A stretch of DNA of 64,000 nucleotides from Paenibacillus arenosi. Lineage in GTDB: Bacteria > Bacillota > Bacilli > Paenibacillales > Paenibacillaceae. This document shows, in pieces, positions 50,953 to 60,091 of this stretch (its first letter is position 1; each line of letters starts with the position of its first letter). The notes beneath the pieces were generated by a model that had not been told where the DNA came from, searched no databases, and saw only the letters and a program-made list of their open reading frames with translations. Both the position numbers and the translations under genes were made by a program. The stretch covers positions 310,001 to 374,000 of the forward strand of contig NZ_JACYTN010000002.1 in NCBI RefSeq assembly GCF_014841135.1. The letters run 5' to 3'.

Positions 50953-52119
50953 TTACGTGCACACCGGTTGCTCTAAATTCACTTCCCGATTCAATACACG
51001 ATAATAAATTTTCTCATACTCGTGCGTAATGAGATCATTACAGAATACATGACGAGCTCTATGCAAGCACGCTTCCCGCATACGCTCTGCCAAAGCATCA
51101 TCCGTCAACAAGCGAACCGCATAAGCTGCCATTGCATCGGTATCCCCGACTGGTGCCAAAAATCCGGTCTCTTCATGAGTTACGAGCTCAGGTATCCCTC
51201 CTGCAATCGATCCGATAGTGGGAACACCACAAGCCATTGCTTCCAAGGCAACTAAACCAAAGCTTTCTTTCTCCGAAGGTAACAACAACACGTCCGCTAA
51301 GGAAATGACTTGAGCAATCTCATCTTGCTTTCCTAAGAAATGCACGCGATTTTCCAAACCCATCGCCATAATTTTGTGCTGCACTTTCGGCATATCAGGT
51401 CCCTCACCAACAAAAACAAGTCGTGAAGGCACTTTTTCCGCCATTTTTGCAAACGTATCAACTACATCACATACTCGCTTCACAGGACGGAAGTTAGAAA
51501 TGTGCATAACGATTTTCTCATCTGGGTAAGCAAACTCTGAACGCAGGTGAGAAATATCACGCGGATAATACACACGCTTATCGATAAAGTTATAAGTCAA
51601 ATCAATATGACGATCAATATCAAGTAGCTCTCGAGTTTCTGCAATCAGATCTTGGGAAACCGCCGTAACGGCATCACTTTGATTAATCGCAAACCGGATC
51701 ATATCCTTTAACGTTTCATCCTGAGCCAGCACGGTAATATCCGTACCATGAAGCGTAGTGACCACTTTAAGATCCGAAGTACTCATCTGTTTCGCCAAAT
51801 AAGCGCACACAGCATGTGGTACCGCATAATGAACATGAAGAAGATCCAATTGCTGCATCTTTGCCACTTGTGCCATTTTGCTGGCTAATGACAAGTCATA
51901 AGGCGGATAACGGAACACGTAATAATCGTTCACATCCACCTCATGATAATAAATATTTTTTTGAAAAGAAGTCCCTAAACGAAAAGGAATATTATGTGTA
52001 ATAAAATGAACTTGATGTCCACGCTCAGCCAACAGTTTGCCAAGCTCCGTTGCAACAACACCTGACCCTCCAAGTGAAGGGTAGCATGTTATTCCTATTT
52101 TCAAAGGCTCCTGTGTCAT
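50953..52119 (-). CDS. bshA: N-acetyl-alpha-D-glucosaminyl L-malate synthase
   Basis: First step of bacillithiol synthesis: transfers GlcNAc from UDP-GlcNAc to L-malate. It is a GT4 glycosyltransferase with the N-terminal GSGVVATELGKLLAERGHQVHFIT and the C-terminal sugar-nucleotide site LLLPSEKESFGLVALEAMACGVPTIGS. 388 residues. The cca gene follows 70 bases downstream and bshB1 is upstream, which matches the Bacillus order. Bacillithiol is the main low-molecular thiol of this group. Confidence 0.96.
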   Translation of the reverse strand: MTQEPLKIGITCYPSLGGSGVVATELGKLLAERGHQVHFITHNIPFRLGTSFQKNIYYHEVDVNDYYVFRYPPYDLSLASKMAQVAKMQQLDLLHVHYAVPHAVCAYLAKQMSTSDLKVVTTLHGTDITVLAQDETLKDMIRFAINQSDAVTAVSQDLIAETRELLDIDRHIDLTYNFIDKRVYYPRDISHLRSEFAYPDEKIVMHISNFRPVKRVCDVVDTFAKMAEKVPSRLVFVGEGPDMPKVQHKIMAMGLENRVHFLGKQDEIAQVISLADVLLLPSEKESFGLVALEAMACGVPTIGSIAGGIPELVTHEETGFLAPVGDTDAMAAYAVRLLTDDALAERMREACLHRARHVFCNDLITHEYEKIYYRVLNREVNLEQPVCT

Positions 52120-52213
52120 ACTCCGACCTCCCTTACACTGCTGCTCTTTACAACAACGGTTTCCTGCTGCTGCATCAATGAAGGATTCTATGCCTTCTTT
52201 AGTATTTACGAAT

Positions 52214-52924
52214 TTATGATTCCCGATCTAACAAATATGCAACATGATACGGTCCCTTATAAATAAAACCTTCTGCGAATCCGATTCCTCTTGCCTGTCC
52301 GATTAGCGCATCGCGAGCGGCAACCCGTTCTACGTAGCCTTGATTTAAAGGAGTCGCAACGATATCTTCTCCACTTTTGGCACTTGTAAACTGAGATTGA
52401 TAAGCATAAAGTGCTGCCTGCTTTCGATCATACACATCAGTTACATCGACGATAAGATCAGCTGGTGCCAAATCATTAATGAAATAAAAATATACATGTT
52501 CAGGCTGATGAGCAGCCAACTCAGGCATATATCGACGTAGCTTTGCATTAAACAGTGCTTCTTGAACAATACGACTGCACATGACATGGTCAGGGTGCCT
52601 ATCTTCCCAATAAGGTACGAACACAATGCGCGGCCGATAGGTGCGAATCGCTTTGACAACTTCATCAACATGCGACTTATCCAGTTTCAATCCGCGGTCA
52701 GGCAGCCCCAAATTCAAACGAAAGGTAACTCCCAAAACTTCATCAGCTGCCTTCGCTTCCAGTTGACGTACTTCTACCGTTCCATTAGAAGACATTTCAG
52801 CATAAGTCACATCCACAATGCCAATGCTAAAGCCTGCTTGCTGATGTTTGGCCAGTGTACCCCCCATCCCAATTTCTACATCATCAGGATGAGCCCCGAA
52901 TGCCAACAAATCCACCTGATTCAT
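52214..52924 (-). CDS. bshB1: Bacillithiol synthesis deacetylase BshB1
   Basis: Zinc deacetylase that removes the acetyl group from GlcNAc-malate. The LmbE/PIG-L zinc motif AHPDD is at 11-15 (FGAHPDDVEIG), and the third ligand lies in the HPDHVMCSRIVQEA block near 109-122. 236 residues. Its ATG shares one base with the mgsA stop (TAATG), so the two are coupled. bshA follows after 94 bases. Confidence 0.95.
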   Translation of the reverse strand: MNQVDLLAFGAHPDDVEIGMGGTLAKHQQAGFSIGIVDVTYAEMSSNGTVEVRQLEAKAADEVLGVTFRLNLGLPDRGLKLDKSHVDEVVKAIRTYRPRIVFVPYWEDRHPDHVMCSRIVQEALFNAKLRRYMPELAAHQPEHVYFYFINDLAPADLIVDVTDVYDRKQAALYAYQSQFTSAKSGEDIVATPLNQGYVERVAARDALIGQARGIGFAEGFIYKGPYHVAYLLDRES

Positions 52925-53349
52925 TAAGCTTCATCGACTCCCGGTTTATATTTGTCCGTTAACTCTCTCCAAGCAAAATCTCCACGCTCTAATGCACGTA
53001 CGAGCAGCTCAGCTGTAGCAATATTCGTCGCCACCGGAATACCTTGCACATCACATAGACGAAGAAGTGCAATAATATCCGGCTCGTGAGGTTGTGCCAT
53101 AAGTGGATCACGCAAGAAGATGATAAGATCCATTTCATTATCAGCAACTAGAGCTCCAATTTGTTGATCTCCACCAAGCGGTCCAGATTGGAAGCGATGA
53201 ATATCTAAATTGGTAGCATCCATAATACGGCTTCCTGTCGTGCCCGTTGAGTATAGTTTATGCCCGTGAAATACATATTCGTAAGCAATGACAAAGTTGA
53301 CCATTTCATCTTTTTTGCGGTCATGTGATATGAATGCGATGTTTAGCAT
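52924..53349 (-). CDS. mgsA: Methylglyoxal synthase
   Basis: Converts dihydroxyacetone phosphate to methylglyoxal, a bypass that releases phosphate. The family signatures are [13 protein letters not shown] at the N-terminus, [10 protein letters not shown] near 37-46, and the catalytic-region block [34 protein letters not shown]. 141 residues. It is directly coupled to bshB1, which makes sense because bacillithiol detoxifies methylglyoxal. dapB lies upstream. Confidence 0.96.
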   Translation of the reverse strand: MLNIAFISHDRKKDEMVNFVIAYEYVFHGHKLYSTGTTGSRIMDATNLDIHRFQSGPLGGDQQIGALVADNEMDLIIFLRDPLMAQPHEPDIIALLRLCDVQGIPVATNIATAELLVRALERGDFAWRELTDKYKPGVDEA

Positions 53350-53430
53350 AGTTAATTACCCTCCGTCTATCTGCGATGTATACAAGTTTGAATATCGTGA
53401 ATGGCATGTATTTAAGAAGCCTATTAGCTA

Positions 53431-54231
53431 TTAGTCCATCATGTGCTCAAAACCATAAATTAATTCTTCTATTTCCATGACTTTCTTTATCGCAACATTA
53501 ACGCCGGGCATATAGCCTGCACGCTCGTAAGAATCATGACGAATTTTTAGTGATTGGCCGTATCCACCGAAAATAACTTCTTGTTGTGCAAACACACCAG
53601 GTAAACGAACACTGTGAATTCGGAATCCATTGTAGTATCCACCACGAGATCCTTCGATTGTCTCTTCTTCATTCGGATTGCCTTGACGATGCTCTTTACG
53701 AACTTGAGAAATCAACTCTGCCGTTTTAACAGCAGTACCTGATGGTGCATCCAACTTTTGATCACCATGATACTCAATAATTTCGAGATCAGGGAAGTAT
53801 TTAGAAGCCTGTTGGGCAAATTTCATCATTAAAATGGCTCCAATAGAGAAGTTAGGTGCAATTAAGCCTCCCAGCTTCTTCTCACTGCATTGCTGCTGTA
53901 ACTCTTCAATCTGTTCTGCCGTAAAGCCAGTTGCTCCTACAACAGGCCTTACCCCATATCGAATAGCAAGCAATGTATTATCCATAACTACGTGAGGAGT
54001 AGTAAAGTCAACAAGTACATCAGGGCTTGTCTGTTCCAATGCTCGTTCCAAATCATTTGTTACAATAACACCACTTGCTGGCAAGCCAACTAATTGTGCA
54101 GCATCTATGGAGCCAGAAGATCTATCGATTGCTGCTGCAAGTTCCAGCGTTTCATCTTCTAGAACCATCTTTACAACTTCGCGGCCCATACGACCACCCG
54201 CTCCAGTCACAGCAACTCTTATCTTTTTCAC
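53431..54231 (-). CDS. dapB: 4-hydroxy-tetrahydrodipicolinate reductase
   Basis: Reduces the tetrahydrodipicolinate precursor for lysine, meso-diaminopimelate and, in spore formers, dipicolinic acid. The nucleotide-binding motif is GAGGRMG (10-16), and the catalytic EYHGDQKLDAPSGTA is near 153-168. 266 residues. Its start overlaps the MazG-like gene by four bases. It lies between mgsA and the mazG-like gene, as in Bacillus relatives. Confidence 0.96.
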   Translation of the reverse strand: MKKIRVAVTGAGGRMGREVVKMVLEDETLELAAAIDRSSGSIDAAQLVGLPASGVIVTNDLERALEQTSPDVLVDFTTPHVVMDNTLLAIRYGVRPVVGATGFTAEQIEELQQQCSEKKLGGLIAPNFSIGAILMMKFAQQASKYFPDLEIIEYHGDQKLDAPSGTAVKTAELISQVRKEHRQGNPNEEETIEGSRGGYYNGFRIHSVRLPGVFAQQEVIFGGYGQSLKIRHDSYERAGYMPGVNVAIKKVMEIEELIYGFEHMMD

Positions 54232-54638
54232 TTTTCATCAACCTTTCCGTTATCAGCCTGTTCCACGTTCGATGCTTCGTCAATTCGAGTCCATCGATTC
54301 GCATCACGCGTGTTGAATTTATCCATTACTTTATCATGAGCTTCTGTCAGATCAATTCCTAAGGAATTGGCAAAGCATATTAGAATAAAGAGAACATCCC
54401 CAAGCTCCATTTCAATGGAGTTATCAGCTTCTGATGATTTCTTCGGTTTTTCACCATAGAAATGATTGACCTCACGAGCTAATTCTCCTGCTTCCTCTGT
54501 CAATCTAGCAAGCATCGCTAATGGGCTGAAGTATCCTTCTTTAAACTGAGATATGTATTGATCCACTTCGCGCTGCATTTCAGCCAATGGTTTGTCACGA
54601 AGATCTTTTAATGAAAATGGGTGTTGATGATCCGACAT
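54228..54638 (-). CDS. MazG-like nucleotide pyrophosphohydrolase (YpjD-like)
   Basis: Predicted all-alpha NTP pyrophosphatase that cleans the nucleotide pool. The helical MazG core is visible: LARLTEEAGELAREVNHFYG with the metal-binding EExxE pattern, then IEMELGDVLFILICFANSLGIDL with the second ExxxD. I use the ATG at 54636-54638 with AGAAAGGA upstream, which gives 136 residues. The position directly before dapB is that of B. subtilis ypjD. The true substrate is unknown. Confidence 0.88.
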   Translation of the reverse strand: MSDHQHPFSLKDLRDKPLAEMQREVDQYISQFKEGYFSPLAMLARLTEEAGELAREVNHFYGEKPKKSSEADNSIEMELGDVLFILICFANSLGIDLTEAHDKVMDKFNTRDANRWTRIDEASNVEQADNGKVDEK

Positions 54639-54802
54639 GGTCAATCCTTTCTGTACATGCACATGTTGAATGCCTGCACGATGCCTAATATAGCTAATAT
54701 GTTATCGCAAAGCATGATGGAAAACAAATGCTTTTTAAGCCCATTTATTGTTGCTGTGCAGGATTGAAGCATGATAGCAGGCGCCAATTTTACAAAATTA
54801 TA

Positions 54803-54835
54803 AAAAAGACGACTTCTACTTTGAGAAGTCGCCTT
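54803..54835 (-). terminator. Terminator after ypjB
   Basis: Minus-strand stem AGGCGACTTCT with AGAAGTCGTCT (one mismatch) and a 6-base loop, followed by TTTTTATAAT. It lies five bases after the ypjB stop and separates it from the mazG-dapB unit. Confidence 0.85.
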
Positions 54836-54840
54836 AACTT

Positions 54841-55674
54841 TCATTTATAACGAGCCCATGGACTATTGTGAATACCATTTCGATCATAGCGATATTTTTG
54901 ATACGCCACATATGCTAATGTAACCGTGACAATACACCCTAACCATATTAGCACTTGCATCGGAATTGGTTCTTCGACAATAGGTGCGATTGTCTCTAAT
55001 TCCTTCGTTGATCCGAACAAGTTATCTAAAATGACGGATTCATAATCTTTTAAAGCTCGCTGTACATCTTCATGCTTCACTTCACCACGCATGCCTTTAT
55101 TAACAAGCGCAATCATCGAAGATGCCATTTCAATAACTTCCGGTGATCGATCCATGGAAGCAGCAGGAAGCAACCTATCCATATGTTCCAACCACTGTAA
55201 GGATACTTGCTTCCATTCAGCAGCAGATTTGGCGTTCGCCATCTGCTTCATCTCATCCATAATGACCGTTGCATACTGTCGCCACATCGCATCTTGTTCA
55301 TGTGTAACAGCGTCAATGACTAATCGTAATCGAGCTGCCGCTCGTTCAAGCTTCTGTTCATCTTGCTGTGCAGCAACGAACGTCTGCTTAAAGCGGATCA
55401 CACTATCGGTAATCGCCTTCATTTGCTCGTAGGTCATATGATCGAACATGCCTGGTGCTGATAGTACCGTGGTGAAGTTTTTCATATTGGCATGTATATT
55501 TGTCATGTTTCCATTCACGCTATCTTTATACATCGCGGCAGCAATTCGGTCTGCCTCTTTCCAATTCAGGATGTTGACATCCGATTGTTTCTCAATGGCA
55601 GCTTGTACGTACGGAGGCATGGACATTATGGCCCATACAAGTACGAAACAAATAACGATACGCAGTGCATGCAT
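54841..55674 (-). CDS. ypjB: Sporulation protein YpjB
   Basis: Secreted or membrane-anchored protein of the YpjB family, known from Bacillus to be linked to sporulation. A signal peptide covers the first 25 residues (LRIVICFVLVWAIMSMPPYVQA). A long, mostly helical domain follows (about 30-235), and then a single C-terminal membrane segment (about 240-260, MQVLIWLGCIVTVTLAYVAY) and a short basic tail. I use the ATG at 55672-55674; GGGGAGGGG lies just upstream. Its position between ypjA and the mazG-dapB region fits the Bacillus order, with a methyltransferase inserted. Confidence 0.87.
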   Translation of the reverse strand: MHALRIVICFVLVWAIMSMPPYVQAAIEKQSDVNILNWKEADRIAAAMYKDSVNGNMTNIHANMKNFTTVLSAPGMFDHMTYEQMKAITDSVIRFKQTFVAAQQDEQKLERAAARLRLVIDAVTHEQDAMWRQYATVIMDEMKQMANAKSAAEWKQVSLQWLEHMDRLLPAASMDRSPEVIEMASSMIALVNKGMRGEVKHEDVQRALKDYESVILDNLFGSTKELETIAPIVEEPIPMQVLIWLGCIVTVTLAYVAYQKYRYDRNGIHNSPWARYK

Positions 55675-55740
55675 GTACACCCCTCCCCTTCATTAACCTA
55701 TGGGGAAGAAGAGAAATGTAGAACAATTCAAATAGACAAC

Positions 55741-56496
55741 CTATCTTTTTCTTGCAGCAATAACAATACTAATCGAATTTCCTGTCAAAGGCTGCTCTTT
55801 CCAACCACCCCACATATGAAGCAGCTCAAATCCACTATCCTCAATTAAACGAACTAGCTCTTGAGGGAAGGTATAACGTAAATCAATATAAGTTGTGTCC
55901 TCACTATCAAATGTTTCATTCACATAATAGGACCTAACCGTCTTATACCGTTGAATTTGGCTAACCGCATCATAGCTGCTTTGATAAGCAACTTCACATA
56001 GACGACCATCTGCACATGTATATTTATGATCGACGAGCAGCTCATCTGGCTGAAATATTTCTTCTGCCAACGGGAATCTCGTGTCAAATATACAAATGCC
56101 TCCTTGCTTCAGCGCTCGATGAAAAGATTGCAGCAAACGGTTCTGGGCTTCATTTGTCATAAAATGCTGAAATGCATTTCCAACCATAGAGACGAGCTGG
56201 AATCGATTCTCCCAAGGTAGATCTTCACAGTCAGCTTGTTGCCAAGCAATGTCCAAATTCAGCTCAGCTGCCTTTTGAGCAGCATGATCGAGCATACCTT
56301 GATGAAGATCAACACCTACAACTTCATACCCTTGCTGTGCTAAAGGTATCGCAATTCGACCTGTGCCTGTCGCTGCATCTAACACAGGACCTGCTGACAA
56401 CTGACACATTTTCAAAATAGTTTCAAGTTCATAAGTACCTCTGTTCTCTTCATCATAACGTATAACATCTGCATATTCTTGTAGATTATGATCCAT
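55741..56496 (-). CDS. Class I SAM-dependent methyltransferase
   Basis: 251 residues with the SAM-binding motif I VLDAATGTGRIAIPLA (about 37-52), acidic motif II VGVDLHQGML and motif III LVSMVGNAFQHF. The rest has the Rossmann-like fold of small-molecule methyltransferases (type 11/25). The substrate is not readable. It sits between ypjB and ypjA, where B. subtilis has no such gene, so it is probably a lineage-specific addition. No transfer signature was seen. Confidence 0.85.
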   Translation of the reverse strand: MDHNLQEYADVIRYDEENRGTYELETILKMCQLSAGPVLDAATGTGRIAIPLAQQGYEVVGVDLHQGMLDHAAQKAAELNLDIAWQQADCEDLPWENRFQLVSMVGNAFQHFMTNEAQNRLLQSFHRALKQGGICIFDTRFPLAEEIFQPDELLVDHKYTCADGRLCEVAYQSSYDAVSQIQRYKTVRSYYVNETFDSEDTTYIDLRYTFPQELVRLIEDSGFELLHMWGGWKEQPLTGNSISIVIAARKR

Positions 56497-56536
56497 GTTG
56501 TGCCTCCGTATGCGCTAGTTGTATGTATAAAATTGA

Positions 56537-57187
56537 TTAAAACCATCGATTCATTATTAATGAAGAACGTTTCTCCATAATTGCCAATTGTGCAGTAACA
56601 ACACTTAGTCCAGTAAGCGTAAATGTAAAAATGCAAATGACAGTCAAGTCATCCATTAATACTTGAGATAAACTAGGAAATACACCGAACATGTAATCAA
56701 CGGCATCATTGAGCCACGTCCAAGTTGCTGCAACCATAAGACTAATCGCCCCATAACGGAACCATTTCGCATATAACAAAGCTTCGACTGCCATCGCCAA
56801 GTGAGAAGAAATTAACATCCAGTCCTGCCAGACCATGTCCTGCCCTTGATAGGCCGCGCTAAAAATCATTACGCATGCCCATATTCCATATTTAATAGAG
56901 GTAACCACAGCTAATGCATCAATGATTCCCCTGAACGCAATAACTGCTATTCCCGTACCTTTAGGAGGAAATAATAAGAATAGAAGAGATAGCGTGAAAA
57001 ACAAGCTCGCAGTAGGGCTGTCCGGCACAAATACAATCTGCCATAGCGGACGATTCATCCAAGTGTAAACGAGCTGCTCTTTGTACCAATAATAGCCGTA
57101 TATTGTACCTATCGCATTAGACCAAAATAACGCCCATAATACCCAACGCCTAGTAAAAAAAGCTTGATTACCTACAAGATGTATCAT
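56537..57187 (-). CDS. ypjA: DUF1405 membrane protein (YpjA)
   Basis: Integral membrane protein of about 216 residues with about six segments and many Trp/Tyr residues, for example IGTIYGYYWYKEQL, PLWQIVFVPDSPTASLFFTLSLLFLLF and a C-terminal pair. DUF1405 members are found next to qcr genes in Bacillus as ypjA. I use the ATG at 57185-57187, which has GGAGGAG five bases upstream. No function is known for this family. Confidence 0.85.
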   Translation of the reverse strand: MIHLVGNQAFFTRRWVLWALFWSNAIGTIYGYYWYKEQLVYTWMNRPLWQIVFVPDSPTASLFFTLSLLFLLFPPKGTGIAVIAFRGIIDALAVVTSIKYGIWACVMIFSAAYQGQDMVWQDWMLISSHLAMAVEALLYAKWFRYGAISLMVAATWTWLNDAVDYMFGVFPSLSQVLMDDLTVICIFTFTLTGLSVVTAQLAIMEKRSSLIMNRWF

Positions 57188-57216
57188 ACTACTCCTCCAA
57201 GCAGGCAAAATGATCG

Positions 57217-57253
57217 TAGAAAGCCTGACCGCATGTTTACGATCAGGCCTACT
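57217..57253 (-). terminator. Terminator after qcrC
   Basis: Minus-strand AGGCCTGA (57250-57243) pairs with TCAGGCTT (57228-57221), a 14-base loop, followed by TCTACG. It separates qcrABC from ypjA. Confidence 0.65.
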
Positions 57254-57268
57254 TCATGGATATTTCAA

Positions 57269-58138
57269 CTATTCTTTCTTCTGCTTCGCAAGCCAATCAG
57301 CGAGCTTATCTAGCTCTTCTTCGGTCACACCTGCTTTAGTCGCTGTATCCAGCATCGCTGGCATCGCACCACGACCATCTTTAATGACAGTCAATATTTC
57401 TTCCTTAGACAAGCGATCACCAACACCAAGTAAGGCAGGAGCTCCGCCACCTTCAAGTTCCCCACCATGACACGCGATACAAGTTGCTTTCTTGTAAGTT
57501 TCCATGGCTGGATCATCTGCAGCTACTAACGCAACCGAGTCGTTAGGCTTCGGATGATTGTACGGCTTGCCTGCAAGCGCATTCTTTTCTGCCTCACGGA
57601 CACGCTTATGATGTTCTGGCTCAATCTTCTGCACTTCAAGCTCATGTTGGTATTGATCCCAAGAAACTACTGTTAAATAGACACAAGCAGCCAAAGAAAC
57701 AAGCATAAGTGAAGTAGCAATTGGACGTTTATAGAAGCGGCGTTCATTGCCAGTGTCCAAGAATGGAGCAAGCATCAATCCACCAAAGGCAATACCTGGT
57801 ATAAGCACGGTACCAATGAGTACATAATCACCGGCAGCATACGGGTATTTAAGCAATTGATACAAAAATAAGAAGTACCAGTCCGGTATTGGAATAAACG
57901 CTGCATTGTTCGGATCAGCCGGATAACCTAACGGAGGAGCCTCCGAAATCGTTAAAACGAGAAATCCAACAAGTACAACTGCTCCTACCATCCATTCTTT
58001 TAATAGAAAGTTAGGAATGAAAGCTTCCGATTTACCTGGATAGGAAGAATAGTCCGGCTGAAGCGGTTGCGAACTTTTCTTCTTGACGCGGGAGTCTCCT
58101 ACGTATACGACTTTTTCATCTTTAGAACCATGTGCCAT
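57269..58138 (-). CDS. qcrC: Menaquinol:cytochrome c reductase cytochrome b/c subunit
   Basis: Fused subunit IV and c-type cytochrome typical of Bacillus-type bc complexes. The N-terminal membrane part (about 45-160) contains the quinol-site PDWYF (85-89). The C-terminal heme c domain has CIACH (220-224), and the axial methionine is probably in GAMPAML near 254-260. 289 residues. It follows qcrB after 16 bases and ends the operon. It passes electrons from menaquinol to c-type cytochromes at the outer membrane face. Confidence 0.96.
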   Translation of the reverse strand: MAHGSKDEKVVYVGDSRVKKKSSQPLQPDYSSYPGKSEAFIPNFLLKEWMVGAVVLVGFLVLTISEAPPLGYPADPNNAAFIPIPDWYFLFLYQLLKYPYAAGDYVLIGTVLIPGIAFGGLMLAPFLDTGNERRFYKRPIATSLMLVSLAACVYLTVVSWDQYQHELEVQKIEPEHHKRVREAEKNALAGKPYNHPKPNDSVALVAADDPAMETYKKATCIACHGGELEGGGAPALLGVGDRLSKEEILTVIKDGRGAMPAMLDTATKAGVTEEELDKLADWLAKQKKE

Positions 58139-58154
58139 CTCTTCTCCCCCTCTC

Positions 58155-58826
58155 TTATAGCGGCCCTGATATGCCTTGACGACGTATCATGAAGAAATGT
58201 GCTCCTAGCAATCCTAATAGAGCTGCAGGTAAGAAGAAAACGTGTATAGCAAAAAATCTAGTTAGTGTCTGCGCACCAACAATTTCGCCGCCTTGCATTA
58301 ATTCTTTTAAGTATGGCCCGATATATGGAACCGTATCGGCAATCTCCATACCAACTTTTGTTGCAAAATAAGCTTTGTTATCCCAAGGAAGTAAGTAGCC
58401 TGTGAAACCGAGTCCTAGCATGACAAAGAAGATAAGCATACCAACTACCCAGTTCATCTCACGTGGAGCTTTGTATGAGCCTGTGAAGAAAACACGGAGT
58501 GTATGTAAGAACATCATGACAATTACTAATGATGCTCCCCAGTGATGCATTCCTCGAACGATACCACCGAATGCAACTCGTTGTTGTAAGTACTCTACGC
58601 TGTAATATGCATTTTGAATATCTGGCACATAACTCATCGTAAGAAACATACCCGACAAAATTTGAATTACCGTAATAAAAAACGTCAATCCACCAAAGCA
58701 ATACACGAACGCTGAAAAATGATGTGCAGGGTTAACGTGTTCCGGCACTTCATGATCGGCTACATCACGCCATATCGGCGTGATGTCCAGACGTTCGTCT
58801 ATCCAGTTGTAAACGCCTTTAAACAT
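58155..58826 (-). CDS. qcrB: Menaquinol:cytochrome c reductase cytochrome b subunit
   Basis: Cytochrome b6-type subunit with four membrane helices. Cys43 (VYCFGG) is the position where the B. subtilis protein covalently holds its high-spin heme. The heme-ligand histidines are in MHHWGASLVIVMMFLHTLRVFF and FFAIHVFFLPAALLGLLGAHFF. 223 residues. It lies 16 bases after qcrA. With QcrA and QcrC it forms the proton-translocating complex III. Confidence 0.97.
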   Translation of the reverse strand: MFKGVYNWIDERLDITPIWRDVADHEVPEHVNPAHHFSAFVYCFGGLTFFITVIQILSGMFLTMSYVPDIQNAYYSVEYLQQRVAFGGIVRGMHHWGASLVIVMMFLHTLRVFFTGSYKAPREMNWVVGMLIFFVMLGLGFTGYLLPWDNKAYFATKVGMEIADTVPYIGPYLKELMQGGEIVGAQTLTRFFAIHVFFLPAALLGLLGAHFFMIRRQGISGPL

Positions 58827-58842
58827 CTGTCATTACGCCTCC

Positions 58843-59379
58843 TTATTTCACGCGTGTATTTGGTTTTATTGCTCCTAAGTAGACAACACCATTGTCAACT
58901 TTTACTTCGTATTCGTCCAATGGAGCACGTGCAATTGCCATCTGTTTGCCGTCTTTAGTGTAAAACGCTCCATGACACGGACAAAAATATTGGTCTTTAT
59001 GAGCGGCACTATTATTCCAGCCAACGGTACAGCCTAAATGCTTGCATACTGGGGATAATGCTAAAATCCCACTCTCATCCTTCGTAATCCAAGCTTTCAA
59101 CTTTGCTTCATTTTCATACCAACCATCAACTTGCAGCCTTTTAAAAGAAAATTCTTGCGGTTCAGCGGTCAATTTACTCTCTTCTACTACCTTAATGAAC
59201 TCGGCTCCAGCCTTTTCCTGAAGCAAAGGATCGACAGCAAAGCGAACCATTGGTAGTGCCGCTCCACCCATCATAAACGCGCCAGCCCCACCTAGCGTGT
59301 AGGAAAGAAATTGTCGACGGGACATTTCTTTACGAGTTGCCGGTTTGTGAGGTTGCTTGTTCTCAAGCGGTTGACTCAT
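58843..59379 (-). CDS. qcrA: Rieske iron-sulfur subunit of menaquinol:cytochrome c reductase
   Basis: 178 residues. The N-terminal part has a twin-arginine-like SRRQFL (20-25) and a membrane anchor (about 27-47). The Rieske [2Fe-2S] ligands are in CKHLGC (112-117) and CPCHG (133-137). The start has GAGAGGA nearby. A good promoter lies 75 bases upstream. It is the first gene of qcrABC. Confidence 0.97.
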   Translation of the reverse strand: MSQPLENKQPHKPATRKEMSRRQFLSYTLGGAGAFMMGGAALPMVRFAVDPLLQEKAGAEFIKVVEESKLTAEPQEFSFKRLQVDGWYENEAKLKAWITKDESGILALSPVCKHLGCTVGWNNSAAHKDQYFCPCHGAFYTKDGKQMAIARAPLDEYEVKVDNGVVYLGAIKPNTRVK

Positions 59380-59453
59380 CCTCTCTAACCCCCTTTACCA
59401 ACCGTTGTTACAGCTAATTATGAGATTTATTACCATCTAACTAAGACATCCCT

Positions 59454-59482
59454 ATAATATCCCAGCACTATGTAAGCGTCAA
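59454..59482 (-). promoter_or_regulatory. Promoter of qcrABC
   Basis: Minus-strand -35 TTGACG (59477-59482), 17-base spacer, -10 TATTAT (59454-59459). It is an excellent sigma-A match between ypiF and qcrA. Confidence 0.7.
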
Positions 59483-59549
59483 TAATTTACCAGATTAATT
59501 GGAACTATCAACCATTAATACTTCAATAATTGTTGATAATTTGTCACAT

Positions 59550-60002
59550 TTAGTGATCGGTTTGTGACGAATTCCACATTTGACTCACTTGAGTTTCTAT
59601 CATTTCGGCTATACTTTTTCCATCTTCCACCTTTACTGAATACGGAGTAACTACTAAATCAGCCTCAGAAAGGTTCTCCTTAGAAATATGAGACTGACAA
59701 GACATAATAATGACATATTTGAACCCGCTTCGTTTCACCATTCGAACAACTTCTTGTATCACACAGTATGTATCTTCTCTATCACTTGTTCCGTAACTGC
59801 TATAATGATAAGCCGGATAAGTGACAACCCTACCGTGAAAAGGAGTTTCGACTAAATCCAACCAATCTCGCAACTCTCCTAATCGCTCTGCCGCTTCCAC
59901 AGGAGACTCAAGCCCAGTTAACCCTGTGATAGGTAAAAGACAAGTATCTAGGTATGGCCTCCACTCTGTCCATTGTTCTCTAGTCAAATCACTAAATTTC
60001 AT
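59550..60002 (-). CDS. ypiF: DUF2487 protein (YpiF-like)
   Basis: 150 residues, no signal peptide or membrane segment, alpha/beta pattern (FSDLTREQWTEWRPYLDTCLLPITGL, VVTYPAYHYSS, FKYVIIMSCQSH). The position immediately upstream of qcrA is that of B. subtilis ypiF, whose family is DUF2487. The function is unknown. The plausible start is the ATG at 60000-60002 with AGGGG upstream. The 170 bases after it hold the qcr promoter. Confidence 0.8.
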   Translation of the reverse strand: MKFSDLTREQWTEWRPYLDTCLLPITGLTGLESPVEAAERLGELRDWLDLVETPFHGRVVTYPAYHYSSYGTSDREDTYCVIQEVVRMVKRSGFKYVIIMSCQSHISKENLSEADLVVTPYSVKVEDGKSIAEMIETQVSQMWNSSQTDH

Positions 60003-60055
60003 CGTTACCCCTCCATCATTGCCAAGTTGTTCCTATTCCATTATACCTGTACAAA

Positions 60056-60091
60056 CAAAAAAATGAAGAACTGCAAAATGCGTTCTTCATT
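60056..60091 (-). terminator. Terminator after the IDEAL gene
   Basis: AATGAAGAAC (60062-60071) pairs exactly with GTTCTTCATT (60082-60091), followed on the minus strand by TTTTTTTGTTTG. It overlaps the last codon of the gene. Confidence 0.85.

Noticed and set aside
59523-59560. Rex operator upstream of qcr (TGTCAC...GTGATC)
   Set aside because: The half-sites are in the wrong order for the Rex consensus TTGTGA-N6-TCACAA and lie at the ypiF stop, upstream of the promoter.
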